64,000 bases of DNA, taken from contig JADBXP010000011.1 of NCBI GenBank assembly GCA_020403455.1, positions 1 to 64,000 on the forward strand. The letters run 5' to 3'. Shown here one piece after another: positions 9,001 to 16,683 of this stretch. This DNA is from Chitinophagaceae bacterium (lineage in GTDB: Bacteria; Bacteroidota; Bacteroidia; Chitinophagales; Chitinophagaceae). How positions within the stretch are numbered: the stretch's first letter is position 1; every line of letters starts with the position of its first letter. Both the position numbers and the translations under genes were made by a program. The notes beneath the pieces are model-generated. The model worked only from the letters and a program-made list of their open reading frames with translations. It did not search any database and was not told where the DNA came from.

Positions 9001-9801
9001 TCAGTTTTGCAGCTTCCCCGCCAGTGCCCTGTCCAAATGCACATAGCCCCCATCTATATGCAGCAATTGTCCGGTCGTATGAGAGGAGACCGGTGACAAT
9101 AAGAAAATAATCGCTGCAGCAATTTCTTCCGGCGTTGTCATTCTGTTTCCCAATGGGATATGTCTTTGAATTTCTTTTAATTTTTCCGCAGGGTTGGGTA
9201 AAGTTTCCAGCCATGTTTGGTACGCCGGTGTAGCACATTCAGCTACTACCACCCCGTTCACTCGAATACCTGCGGGCAATAATTCTACGGCCCATTCCCG
9301 GGTTAGTGCTGCTCTCCCACCATTGGAAGCTGCATAGGCAGAAGTATTGCCTTGTCCTGTCTCTGCCGTCTTTGACACAACATTCACAATGGCTGACTGC
9401 GCTGATTTTTTTAACCAGGGCAGTGCAAAATGCGCCATGCTGTAATAGTGCACCAAATTTTGTTCCAGGCTATTCCTGAACCTGCTCAAATCGCCACTTT
9501 CCAATCCGACACCATCATTGATTCCGGCATTGTTTACCAGTCCGTCAATTCTTCCGGTATGATTGATGACCGTCTGAATAATCTTCTCGGCACTCCCGTT
9601 CTCAGTCAATTCAGCTATCACTTGTAAAGTGGTATGTCCTTGCAGCAGCAGCTCATTGGTAAGTGTCTGAACTGCACTTGTGTGTCGATCTACAATAACT
9701 GGTATGGCTCCTTCAGCAGCCAGTGCATGCACGACAGCTTTCCCTATACCGCTGGCACCTCCGGTAACTACAATCACTTTATTGGTAAGTTGTAAATTCA
9801 T
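9001..9801 (-). CDS. SDR oxidoreductase, L-fucose dehydrogenase-like, catalytic Lys replaced
   Basis: 266 residues with a Rossmann fold: TGGASGIG nucleotide-binding motif at residues ~14-21 and NNAG near 90. Sequence and operon context fit L-fucose dehydrogenase, the NAD(P)-dependent oxidation of L-fucose to L-fuconolactone, the first step of the non-phosphorylating fucose pathway. The segment GQGNTSAYAASNGG is notable: the SDR motif YxxxK reads Y-A-A-S-N because the codon is AAT. Loss of this lysine normally impairs hydride transfer. It starts 9 bp after the FAH gene, as the last gene of the fuc operon. The fold is certain, the substrate is inferred, and activity is doubtful unless the residue is compensated. 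Confidence 0.8.
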   Translation of the reverse strand: MNLQLTNKVIVVTGGASGIGKAVVHALAAEGAIPVIVDRHTSAVQTLTNELLLQGHTTLQVIAELTENGSAEKIIQTVINHTGRIDGLVNNAGINDGVGLESGDLSRFRNSLEQNLVHYYSMAHFALPWLKKSAQSAIVNVVSKTAETGQGNTSAYAASNGGRAALTREWAVELLPAGIRVNGVVVAECATPAYQTWLETLPNPAEKLKEIQRHIPLGNRMTTPEEIAAAIIFLLSPVSSHTTGQLLHIDGGYVHLDRALAGKLQN

Positions 9802-9810
9802 GGGATTGAT

Positions 9811-10659
9811 TTATTGTGCATGAATGACTGTTTGTTGAGAGCAACCCAGCCCCTCTATTCCTAACTCAACTACATCTCCAGCTTGCAGATAAACCGGGTG
9901 GGGCTGTATACCCATTCCAACACCGGCGGGTGTACCTGTTGAAATGATATCACCGGGCAATAGTGTCATGAACTGGCTGGTATAGGCAATCAAGGTAGGC
10001 ACATCAAAAATCAGATCGTCGGTATTGCTTTCCTGCATCAATTTTCCGTTCACAAGTAACCACAATTTGAGGTGATGTGGATCCGGAATTTCATCGGTCG
10101 TAACGAGCCAGGGACCTAGAGGAGCAAAGCTATCGCAGCCCTTGCCTTTGTCCCATGTTCCTCCTCTTTCTAACTGAAAGGCTCTTTCGCTCACATCATT
10201 GTGTAAACAGTAGCCGGCTACATAAGAAAGTGCATCTTCCTTACTAACGTAGGATGCTTTTTTTCCTATCACAACGGCTAGTTCCACTTCCCAATCGGTC
10301 TTGGTGGAGTTACGTGGTAAAACAATGGGGTCGTAAGGACCACTGATAGCTGTGGTTGCTTTGAGAAAAATGATGGGTTCTGTCGGAACGGGTGCTCCTG
10401 TCTCAGCCGCGTGCCTGGCATAGTTGAGTCCGATACACACGATTTTGGATGGTCTTGCCACAGGTGCACCGTAACGTATATCTTTTTGCAGGAGAGGTAA
10501 ACTAGTATTCTCAATCAAGGAGGCCAGTTGATTGATACCACCTTCTGCAAAAAACGCTTCATTGAAATCTGAAAAATGTGCTGATACATCATAACAATTT
10601 CCGTTCAAATAAATTCCGGGTTTTTCTTCCCCTGATTTTCCCCATCTGATCAGTCGCAT
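9811..10659 (-). CDS. FAH-family hydrolase, probable 2,4-diketo-3-deoxy-L-fuconate hydrolase
   Basis: 282 residues of the fumarylacetoacetate hydrolase family. Visible motifs are CIGLNYARHAAE, metal ligands in DWEVELAVVIG and HNDVSER, and STGTPAGVGMG. Placed between the two SDR genes of a fucose operon, the best assignment is cleavage of 2,4-diketo-3-deoxy-L-fuconate to pyruvate and L-lactate, as in the Xanthomonas campestris pathway. The start is the ATG at 10659 (MRLIRWG); an extension of 15 residues to 10704 has no family counterpart. Other FAH hydrolases share the fold, so the substrate rests on context. Confidence 0.85.
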   Translation of the reverse strand: MRLIRWGKSGEEKPGIYLNGNCYDVSAHFSDFNEAFFAEGGINQLASLIENTSLPLLQKDIRYGAPVARPSKIVCIGLNYARHAAETGAPVPTEPIIFLKATTAISGPYDPIVLPRNSTKTDWEVELAVVIGKKASYVSKEDALSYVAGYCLHNDVSERAFQLERGGTWDKGKGCDSFAPLGPWLVTTDEIPDPHHLKLWLLVNGKLMQESNTDDLIFDVPTLIAYTSQFMTLLPGDIISTGTPAGVGMGIQPHPVYLQAGDVVELGIEGLGCSQQTVIHAQ

Positions 10660-10747
10660 AAAAAAAGTATTGTTGTCAAATAAAAATTTATTCAAGTTAA
10701 GCATCCCTGTCGAATCAACGACTTGATTGACTTATCTGATTTCTGAT

Positions 10748-11512
10748 TTAATGATTGAGGTGTAGATACCCTCCGTCGATGGGATAATCATTTCCGGATA
10801 TAAAAGTGGCAGCATCGCTACAGAGATACAAGGCCAGTTGGGCTACTTCCTCCACAGTTCCCATGCGCCCTATGGGTTGCGAGGCAGCCAGTTTTTGTAA
10901 CATGGTTTCTTCTTGTCCGGGATAATTTTTTGCGATGAATCCATCTACGAAGGGGGTATGAATTCTGGCGGGTGATATTGAGTTGCACCGAATTTTGTGG
11001 TGTAAATAATCAGTAGCTACACTTCTTGTCATGGCTATCACGGCGCCCTTGCTCATACTATAAGCAAAGCGATCGGGGATTCCGGTAATACCTGCTATGG
11101 ATGCCATGTTGAGGATGGCGCCACCACCTGATTTCAATAAGACGGGGATGCCGGCATGTAAGCAATGATAAACACCTTTTACATTGACCTGATAAATTCG
11201 ATCAAAATCCTCCGGAGATGTTCCGACAGCGTTACCTACATGAGCTATGCCTGCACAATTCACCAGAATATGTGCCGATTGAATGGCAGTAAAGGCAGAC
11301 GTCACTTGTGTTATTTTGGTTACATCAGCAACATAGATGGTTGCTTTGCCACCTGCTGCTTCAATGGCTGCACGTGTTTCTTCGAGCGACTCAGCATGTA
11401 TATCTATCAGGTAAACATCTGCTGATTGCGCTGCAAATAACAAAGCGATGGCTCTTCCTATTCCACTTCCGCCTCCTGTTATGATTGCTTTCTTGTTATG
11501 AAGACTGAACAT
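10748..11512 (-). CDS. SDR oxidoreductase, probable 2-keto-3-deoxy-L-fuconate dehydrogenase
   Basis: 254 residues with TGGGSGIG at the N-terminus, NCAG, a catalytic Ser in NMASIAG and an intact YSMSK. The C-terminal stretch HTPFVDGFIAKNYPG and the ending GNDYPIDGGYLHL are characteristic of 2-keto-3-deoxy-L-fuconate dehydrogenases. It would oxidise that acid to the 2,4-diketo compound used by the next gene's product. Its start overlaps the mutarotase 3' end by 17 bp, indicating translational coupling. Confidence 0.85.
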   Translation of the reverse strand: MFSLHNKKAIITGGGSGIGRAIALLFAAQSADVYLIDIHAESLEETRAAIEAAGGKATIYVADVTKITQVTSAFTAIQSAHILVNCAGIAHVGNAVGTSPEDFDRIYQVNVKGVYHCLHAGIPVLLKSGGGAILNMASIAGITGIPDRFAYSMSKGAVIAMTRSVATDYLHHKIRCNSISPARIHTPFVDGFIAKNYPGQEETMLQKLAASQPIGRMGTVEEVAQLALYLCSDAATFISGNDYPIDGGYLHLNH

Positions 11513-11858
11513 GATTCAAAGCTTCTTTAAGTGAAAAAATTGATTGCATGCGTACCCACTTTTCATTGGGAGCAGCAAAGGGTAATCGCTGCTGAAAACG
11601 GTCCATCAGGCTTTCCCATTCCTGCACCAGCGAATTATTAGCATCTGCAATGGACTTTGCAGTAAAATCAAACTGCGAATTGGTATGCATCAACATGACC
11701 AGTCTGTTACCGGCTCTGAATATTTGCATATCTTCAATACCTGCCTCGTGGATATTTTTCAAAATGCCCGGCCAAACTTTCCTGTGCCATTCTTCGTAAG
11801 CAGCAATACTTGCCGGATCATCTTTGAGATCAAGTAGTAGAACATGCTGTTGTATCAT
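11496..11858 (-). CDS. L-rhamnose mutarotase family protein, probable L-fucose mutarotase
   Basis: 120 residues of the rhamnose mutarotase (RhaM/DUF718) family, with YEEWHRKVWPGILKNI near the N-terminus, GIEDMQIFR in the middle and a C-terminal WVRMQSIFSL. The family interconverts sugar anomers. Here it probably supplies the anomer required by the fucose dehydrogenase. Its ATG overlaps the fucP stop as ATGA (11855-11858), a classic coupling arrangement that fixes the start at 11858 rather than the longer frame to 11921. Confidence 0.85.
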   Translation of the reverse strand: MIQQHVLLLDLKDDPASIAAYEEWHRKVWPGILKNIHEAGIEDMQIFRAGNRLVMLMHTNSQFDFTAKSIADANNSLVQEWESLMDRFQQRLPFAAPNEKWVRMQSIFSLKEALNHVQSS

Positions 11859-13114
11859 GATTTGTGTGTTGAGTGAATGATGTGTCCTTTCCAGCCAAAC
11901 CATGCTACAACCATAAAACAAGTCATTGGCACAAAATAACCATTTTGAATGTTCCCTGTCAAATCAGTAATTAATCCGAATAGCAGGGGCAGTATTCCTC
12001 CTCCAACTATGGCCATTACAATCCAACTGCTGCCAATCTCGGTTTGGTTTCCTAAACCCTTTATGCCGAGTGAGAAGATGGTGGGAAACATGATGGACAT
12101 GAAAAAACTGATGGCGAAAACAGTATAGAGCGCTGCCATTCCTTGGCCATAAACTGCCATGCAGCAAAGAATAATATTCAGAAATGCATAGAGAGTTAGC
12201 AGCTTTGCAGGTGCTATCCATTGCATGAAAAAAGTGCCGATGAAGCGTCCTAACATGAAAGAAACTCCGTATCCTACCCCGAGGTAAGTGGCTGCGGTGC
12301 TTTTATCCATATTCGCTGATTTGGCAGCATATAAAATAAAAAGACTGTTTACGCATACCTGAGCTCCTACATAAAAAAATTGAGCAACTACTGCATTTCT
12401 CAAATGTGGCACTTGCCATGCGGCGATCAATTCTTTCCATCCTAGATTTTTTTTTCCTTTCTCCCGTATATCTGGCATGTTGATTTGCAGGAAAATGAAT
12501 GCTACTAGAACAATGACTGCTCCAATAATTGAATAAGGTATTTGAACAGAGGAGGCTTCGGCAGCCAATGCTACCTGTCTGGCAACGGGTGTCATTCGAT
12601 TCAATTCTTCTGCAGGAATATCTTTGGTGAGAATGACTCCGGCACCAATGATGGGTGCAATAGTTACGGCCAAACCATTGAATGCTTGAGCAAAATTAAG
12701 CCGACGGGAGGAAGTAGCAGGATCTCCTAACAGTGCTGCATAAGGATTGGCAGCTGTTTCCAACAGAGCCAATCCACTTCCAATCACGAAAAGAGCGCCC
12801 AGAAAGAAAATATACAATTGATTGGAAGCAGCGGGCACGAACAGAAAGGAGCCAAGTGCAAAGAGAAGTAATCCCATCAAAATGGTTGTTTTGTAACCAT
12901 ACCTCCGAATGAGCATACCGGCAGGGAGAGCCATGAAAAAATAAGCGATAAAGATGGAGGAATCTACCAGTGCCGCTTCAAGTGTGGAAAGACTGAATGC
13001 TTTTTTTAAGTGGGGAATTAAGATGGGGTCTAGGTTGTGCACAAATCCCCATAGAAAAAAAAGGGAGGTCAGTAAAATAAAAGCGCTGCGGTTAGATGAT
13101 TGATTTGCTGACAT
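11855..13114 (-). CDS. fucP: L-fucose:H+ symporter of the FucP family
   Basis: 419 residues with about 12 hydrophobic segments; MFS fucose/glucose-galactose porter subfamily. Diagnostic stretches are FFLWGFVHNLDPILIPHLKK at ~19-38 and SGLALLETAANPY at ~113-125, whose Asp and Glu correspond to the proton- and substrate-coupling acids of E. coli FucP. It is the first gene of a five-gene minus-strand operon, giving uptake of L-fucose across the inner membrane. No exact TAnnTTTG promoter was found upstream. The neighbouring catabolic genes make fucose the likely substrate rather than galactose. Confidence 0.9.
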   Translation of the reverse strand: MSANQSSNRSAFILLTSLFFLWGFVHNLDPILIPHLKKAFSLSTLEAALVDSSIFIAYFFMALPAGMLIRRYGYKTTILMGLLLFALGSFLFVPAASNQLYIFFLGALFVIGSGLALLETAANPYAALLGDPATSSRRLNFAQAFNGLAVTIAPIIGAGVILTKDIPAEELNRMTPVARQVALAAEASSVQIPYSIIGAVIVLVAFIFLQINMPDIREKGKKNLGWKELIAAWQVPHLRNAVVAQFFYVGAQVCVNSLFILYAAKSANMDKSTAATYLGVGYGVSFMLGRFIGTFFMQWIAPAKLLTLYAFLNIILCCMAVYGQGMAALYTVFAISFFMSIMFPTIFSLGIKGLGNQTEIGSSWIVMAIVGGGILPLLFGLITDLTGNIQNGYFVPMTCFMVVAWFGWKGHIIHSTHKS

Positions 13115-13221
13115 GAATAGCTGAATAGAACATTTGGTGCATATCCAGCCCTTAAATTACTGAAGATTTGGCGAATAGATGATTTTCGGTACGGCAACAT
13201 TCACCTTATGGTATTTGACAT

Positions 13222-13262
13222 AAAAAAACCGGCAGTATCCATTTGACGATGGTTACTGCCGG
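13222..13262 (-). terminator. Strong rho-independent terminator after the 66-residue gene
   Basis: On the minus strand the arms CCGGCAGTAACCAT (13262-13249) and ATGGATACTGCCGG (13242-13229) pair almost perfectly and are followed by TTTTTTTA. It begins 22 bp after the stop of the small gene at 13285. Confidence 0.9.
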
Positions 13263-13284
13263 ATATTCACTCAAAAAAAACGAA

Positions 13285-13485
13285 TTAGAGGATGTTGCGA
13301 CGCTGCGCCATTGCACTGCGTTGGTTTCTCTGAATTTTCCAAAGGTCTGCAATTCCGAAACGAGTGCGGTTTTGAGCAGGCTTGGCATGTGAGGAACTAT
13401 TTTCCTGGTGTACGCTTGTTGAAGCGGAAAATGAAGTTTCGTTAACTTCATTTTTGGCATGTGTGTGCATAGATATGTCATTCAT
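13285..13485 (-). CDS. Small uncharacterised protein (66 residues), well-delimited transcription unit
   Basis: A short open frame framed by an exact promoter box ~112 bp upstream and a strong terminator 22 bp downstream, which argues that it is a real gene. The N-terminal two thirds are polar and Ser/Asn/His-rich, without a signal peptide. The C-terminus is strongly basic: GIADLWKIQRNQRSAMAQRR. Short Bacteroidota proteins ending in such a D-L-W-x-I/L-x-R basic tail occur, but no function is known to me. It could be a small RNA-binding or ribosome-associated protein (speculative). The overlapping frame 13206-13481 reads through the terminator and is rejected. Confidence 0.65.
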   Translation of the reverse strand: MNDISMHTHAKNEVNETSFSASTSVHQENSSSHAKPAQNRTRFGIADLWKIQRNQRSAMAQRRNIL

Positions 13486-13596
13486 AAGTTATGATTTTTA
13501 AATAAATAATAGAAATGGCACGGGGAAAACAATCGATGTTGAAGTACTTCTGGTCTTAATTCCCGGCTAAGAGCGTTTACTTACCGCTTTCGGGTG

Positions 13597-13604
13597 CAAA
13601 GGTA
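13597..13604 (-). promoter_or_regulatory. Bacteroidota -7 promoter box (TACCTTTG) of the 66-residue gene
   Basis: TACCTTTG on the minus strand is an exact TAnnTTTG match followed by CACC, a common Bacteroidota context. It predicts a leader of ~105 nt before the ATG at 13485. Confidence 0.6.
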
Positions 13605-13674
13605 CAAATAATGTGCCAATTGACTACCAGATAATAGCCAATACAATGTTAATTGAAAGGAAAATCGAGTTTAC

Positions 13675-14667
13675 TCAAATGCTGAGCTCTGCATCCGGTC
13701 TGGACTCATCCGTGAGTGACACCTTTCCCCGGTTCTTTCTTACAACGCGGGAGAAGAGACTGATTTCTTGATCAAACAGAAAACGAAGAAATAGTTTAGT
13801 CCAGGAAGTGTGGCTGGAGAGATGATCATAAAATCCCGGGGCGGTCTTTTTAATATCCGGCAAGCGATTCCAGGGTACGGATGGAAAATCATGGTGTTCG
13901 TTGTGGAAGCCCACATTGAAAGCAACATGGTTGAGTACTCCATAGTAACTATAGGTCTCTTGTTCACCCTGAGTGAGATAATGTTCCTGTATCCAGCGAG
14001 CACCTAATGGGTGAAGTCCAACCGAAAAGAAAAAACTAGCCACTAAATAAACGAAGGATTGCGCACCTAAGAACCAGGCTATAGCAGTCATTGAGACAAT
14101 TTGTATCAGCCAATTCAATGCTACCCACCTGTCAAAGGGGGCAATCTCGCGAAGGCGTGATAGACGAAAAACCTGGAAAAGAGGATAAAAAAGGAGCCAG
14201 ATTACTTTTCCTATGAAATAATGATTGATCAATTTAGCTTCCCAGTAGTTGGGAAGGTCACCATCCAATTCATGTACCCCTTGGAAGGAATGGTGTTTGA
14301 GGTGATAGGTCTCGAAAGAAACAGAACTGGGAAATATGAGGGGTATATTGGCAATCATTCCCGCTATTTTATTGGCAGCTCTATTTTTAAAAATGAGCTT
14401 GTGGGCACATTCATGTATCAGCACGAAAAGGGCATGGTCTGCGAAAGCACCTATGAAATAAGCAGCTCCCAATACCCACCACCAGGATTGACCGGAAAGT
14501 AGGAATGCCACCAATACCTGCAAGGAAACTACACCGACAATGGCTAGAAATGAATAGGGGTTTTTCCCAATCAGGCCGCGCAATTCCGGATGTTGCTTCA
14601 ACATTTCCTTGGTTCTACCCCGATGCGGCTCAGGGGTCTCCACATGCACAAAGTCTGTTCTTAACAT
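13675..14667 (-). CDS. Fatty-acid desaturase superfamily protein resembling sphingolipid delta-4 desaturase (DES1)
   Basis: 330 residues with three histidine boxes of membrane di-iron desaturases: HECAH (85-89), HLKHH (122-126) and HNEHH (255-259). The N-terminal ~35 residues (TDFVHVETPEPHRGRTKEML...) resemble the Lipid_DES domain of eukaryotic dihydroceramide desaturases (bTDQPHxxRRxEIL in human DEGS1). The region ETYSYYG-x-LN followed by FNVG-x-HNEHHDFP is nearly the same as in DEGS1. Four or more membrane helices are visible. Many Bacteroidota make dihydroceramides, so delta-4 desaturation of a sphingoid base is the natural hypothesis, based on similarity recalled by eye. An acyl-lipid desaturase of another substrate is the alternative. 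It has its own promoter box (14682-14689) and is divergent from the 14806 gene. Confidence 0.85.
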   Translation of the reverse strand: MLRTDFVHVETPEPHRGRTKEMLKQHPELRGLIGKNPYSFLAIVGVVSLQVLVAFLLSGQSWWWVLGAAYFIGAFADHALFVLIHECAHKLIFKNRAANKIAGMIANIPLIFPSSVSFETYHLKHHSFQGVHELDGDLPNYWEAKLINHYFIGKVIWLLFYPLFQVFRLSRLREIAPFDRWVALNWLIQIVSMTAIAWFLGAQSFVYLVASFFFSVGLHPLGARWIQEHYLTQGEQETYSYYGVLNHVAFNVGFHNEHHDFPSVPWNRLPDIKKTAPGFYDHLSSHTSWTKLFLRFLFDQEISLFSRVVRKNRGKVSLTDESRPDAELSI

Positions 14668-14681
14668 GATCCCTTTTTTTC

Positions 14682-14689
14682 CAAATATA
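14682..14689 (-). promoter_or_regulatory. Bacteroidota -7 promoter box (TATATTTG) of the desaturase gene
   Basis: TATATTTG on the minus strand matches TAnnTTTG exactly and lies 15 bp before the ATG at 14667, so the leader would be very short. Confidence 0.55.
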
Positions 14690-14805
14690 AAGTTTCTCCG
14701 TTACAATTGAAATTATGTTGAATGATTCTACAAGTAAAGGTAAAGTAGTTCGGCGGTTTGCATCTGAATATGTATTTTTAGTCATCTCTAAGTTATCCGC
14801 ATCAG

Positions 14806-15852
14806 ATGACACCTATTTCAACAGCTTTGCTTTCTTTTGGTATGTCGGGAAGGGTATTTCACGCCCCCTTTTTGCGGGCTCATCCGGGATTTGAACTCGC
14901 TTCGGTTTGGGAAAGGACTACCCCCCTTGCCAGCTCCATTTATCCTTCCATTCGATCTGTTCGGCGACTGGAAGAGATACTGGAAGACCCATCCATTGAA
15001 TTGGTTGTGGTCAACACACCGACAGCTACCCATTTTGATTATACCCGGCAAGTGTTGCAAGCGGGAAAACATGCTATTGTGGAAAAGGCTTTTACAGTGA
15101 CGGTAGAAGAAGCCAGGCAATTGAAGCAGATGGCCCGGGAGCAAGGTGTTTGCCTCAGTGTCTTTCAAAACCGCCGGTATGACAGTGATTTTCTCACAGT
15201 AAAAAAAATGGCTGCATCTGGGATGCTGGGTGAAATACTGGAAGCGGAATTTCATTTTGACCGGTTCAAAACCACTTTGAGTCCGAAATTGCACAAAGAA
15301 TTGCCCGTACCGGGAGCAGGTCTTCTTTATGATCTGGGGCCTCACCTGATCGATCAGGCATTGGTTCTTTTTGGTTTCCCGGATGCGATATTTGCTGATA
15401 TCAGAACAGTTCGACCGGGATCTGTGGTGGATGATTGTTTTGAATTGTTGTTGTATTATCCTCGGTTACGCGTAAGATTAAAATCCGGATACCATTACAG
15501 AGAGCCCATTCCGGCTTATACCTTGTTTGGCACCAAGGGAAGTTTTCATAAATCCAGAGCAGATGTGCAGGAAAGAGATTTGCAGGCGGGCATTTCTCCT
15601 GACTCAGTTCATTGGGGCATCGAACCAAAAGAAGAAGAGGGTTGGTTACATACGGAAACCGAGGCAGGGATGATTCAGCAGCATTGGCCAACGGAAGTCG
15701 GCAATTATCTGCATTATTACGAAGCCATCTATCATCAGATTCGAGAAGCGGCTACTGCACCTGTATCAGCAGATGAAGGCATAAGTATTGTGCTACTGAT
15801 TGAAGCAGCAGTGCAAAGTTCATTACAACAACGAGTGATTCACCTGAAATAA
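14806..15852 (+). CDS. Gfo/Idh/MocA family oxidoreductase
   Basis: 348 residues. The N-terminal Rossmann domain has LLSFGMSGRVFHAPFL as the dinucleotide loop; the C-terminal alpha/beta domain contains GAGLLYDLGPHLIDQ. The normal EKP motif, whose Lys is catalytic, reads VEKAFTVT: Lys is kept and Pro is replaced by Ala. The nearest recognisable relatives are YdgJ/YhhX-type dehydrogenases, which oxidise sugar or inositol-like substrates with NAD(P); the substrate is unknown. The stop directly abuts the convergent transaldolase stop (15853). Confidence 0.85.
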   Translation: MTPISTALLSFGMSGRVFHAPFLRAHPGFELASVWERTTPLASSIYPSIRSVRRLEEILEDPSIELVVVNTPTATHFDYTRQVLQAGKHAIVEKAFTVTVEEARQLKQMAREQGVCLSVFQNRRYDSDFLTVKKMAASGMLGEILEAEFHFDRFKTTLSPKLHKELPVPGAGLLYDLGPHLIDQALVLFGFPDAIFADIRTVRPGSVVDDCFELLLYYPRLRVRLKSGYHYREPIPAYTLFGTKGSFHKSRADVQERDLQAGISPDSVHWGIEPKEEEGWLHTETEAGMIQQHWPTEVGNYLHYYEAIYHQIREAATAPVSADEGISIVLLIEAAVQSSLQQRVIHLK

Positions 15853-16503
15853 TTACATCTTCTTGGCGTCTTCCAGGAATTTGGCAAGACCGATGTCTGT
15901 TAAAGGATGTTTGAGGAGTGCCAGGATAGAATCCAAAGGACAAGTACAAACGTCTGCACCGAGTTCGGCAGCTTTTACAATGTGCAGACCACTGCGGATG
16001 GAGGCAGCCAGAATTTCTGTCTTAAAGGCCTGAACATCATATATCTGACGAATTTGTGCGATTAATTCCATCCCATCCCAACTGCTGTCATCAATGCGCC
16101 CGATGAAAGGTGAGACATAACTGGCACCTGCTTTGGCAGCCAGGATGGCCTGTCCGGCAGAAAAAACCAGGGTACAATTGGTTCTGATACCATTGTCTGT
16201 GAACCATTTGATGGCTTTAACGCCATCCTTGATCATGGGAACTTTGACAACAATATTCGGATGAATGGCTGCCAGTTTCTTCCCTTCCTCCACCATGGAG
16301 GCAAAGTCTGTTGACAATACTTCTGCACTGATATCTCCCTGAACCATCTCACAAATGGTCAGGTAATGTTGATTGATGGCTGCTTCCCCTTTGATGCCTT
16401 CTTTGGCCATCAGAGAAGGATTGGTAGTTACTCCATCGAGGATTCCCAGGTCATTTGCTTCTTTGATTTGTGCCAGGTTGGCCGTGTCAACAAAAAATTT
16501 CAT
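15853..16503 (-). CDS. Fructose-6-phosphate aldolase/transaldolase (small TalC/FSA type)
   Basis: 216 residues, the length of the short transaldolase subfamily. MKFFVDTANLAQI at the start, GVTTNPSLMAKEG, VVKVPMIKDG containing the Schiff-base lysine, and SPFIGRIDD are all intact. It catalyses dihydroxyacetone transfer in the non-oxidative pentose phosphate pathway, or fructose-6-phosphate aldol cleavage. It lies 37 bp downstream of the SRP RNA on the same strand and may be reached by readthrough, although the RNA ends in a T-run. Confidence 0.93.
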   Translation of the reverse strand: MKFFVDTANLAQIKEANDLGILDGVTTNPSLMAKEGIKGEAAINQHYLTICEMVQGDISAEVLSTDFASMVEEGKKLAAIHPNIVVKVPMIKDGVKAIKWFTDNGIRTNCTLVFSAGQAILAAKAGASYVSPFIGRIDDSSWDGMELIAQIRQIYDVQAFKTEILAASIRSGLHIVKAAELGADVCTCPLDSILALLKHPLTDIGLAKFLEDAKKM

Positions 16504-16540
16504 GCAATGCTATTTAGATCAGATAAATGTAATAAAAAAT

Positions 16541-16635
16541 GGCAGGCTACTTACATCGCACCGCTACAACCGCCTATCCTTGCTGCATTCCTGCCCTGGG
16601 GAGGTTCAGCAGGAGCTGGTCGTGCAAGACCTGCC
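16541..16635 (-). ncRNA. ffs: Signal recognition particle RNA (small bacterial 4.5S type)
   Basis: On the minus strand the central hairpin reads CCCCAGGGCAGGAATGCAGC followed by AAGG. This matches the SRP domain IV signature: a symmetric loop, a GGAA tetraloop, then AGCA. The 5' end GGCAGG (16635-16630) pairs with CCTGCC (16546-16541), closing a rod-like hairpin of ~95 nt, followed by ATTTTTTATT as terminator. An exact promoter box lies 5 bp upstream. The RNA pairs with Ffh to target membrane proteins. The ends are approximate to a few bases. Open frames reading through here on the plus strand are spurious. Confidence 0.9.
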
Positions 16636-16639
16636 GGTG

Positions 16640-16647
16640 CAAAGATA
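16640..16647 (-). promoter_or_regulatory. Bacteroidota -7 promoter box (TATCTTTG) of SRP RNA
   Basis: TATCTTTG on the minus strand is an exact TAnnTTTG match placed directly before the 5' end of the SRP RNA. This is a good internal calibration of the promoter consensus in this genome. Confidence 0.75.
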
Positions 16648-16683
16648 AGGAATTAGTGGCACAAGAAAGGTCAACGAATCCGA

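Noticed and set aside
13206..13481. 91-codon minus frame overlapping the 66-residue gene
   Set aside because: It would have to read through the strong terminator at 13222-13262 before its stop.
16366..16656. Two plus-strand open frames of 91-96 codons
   Set aside because: They are antisense to transaldolase and read through the SRP RNA; no protein family, and the RNA explains the sequence.
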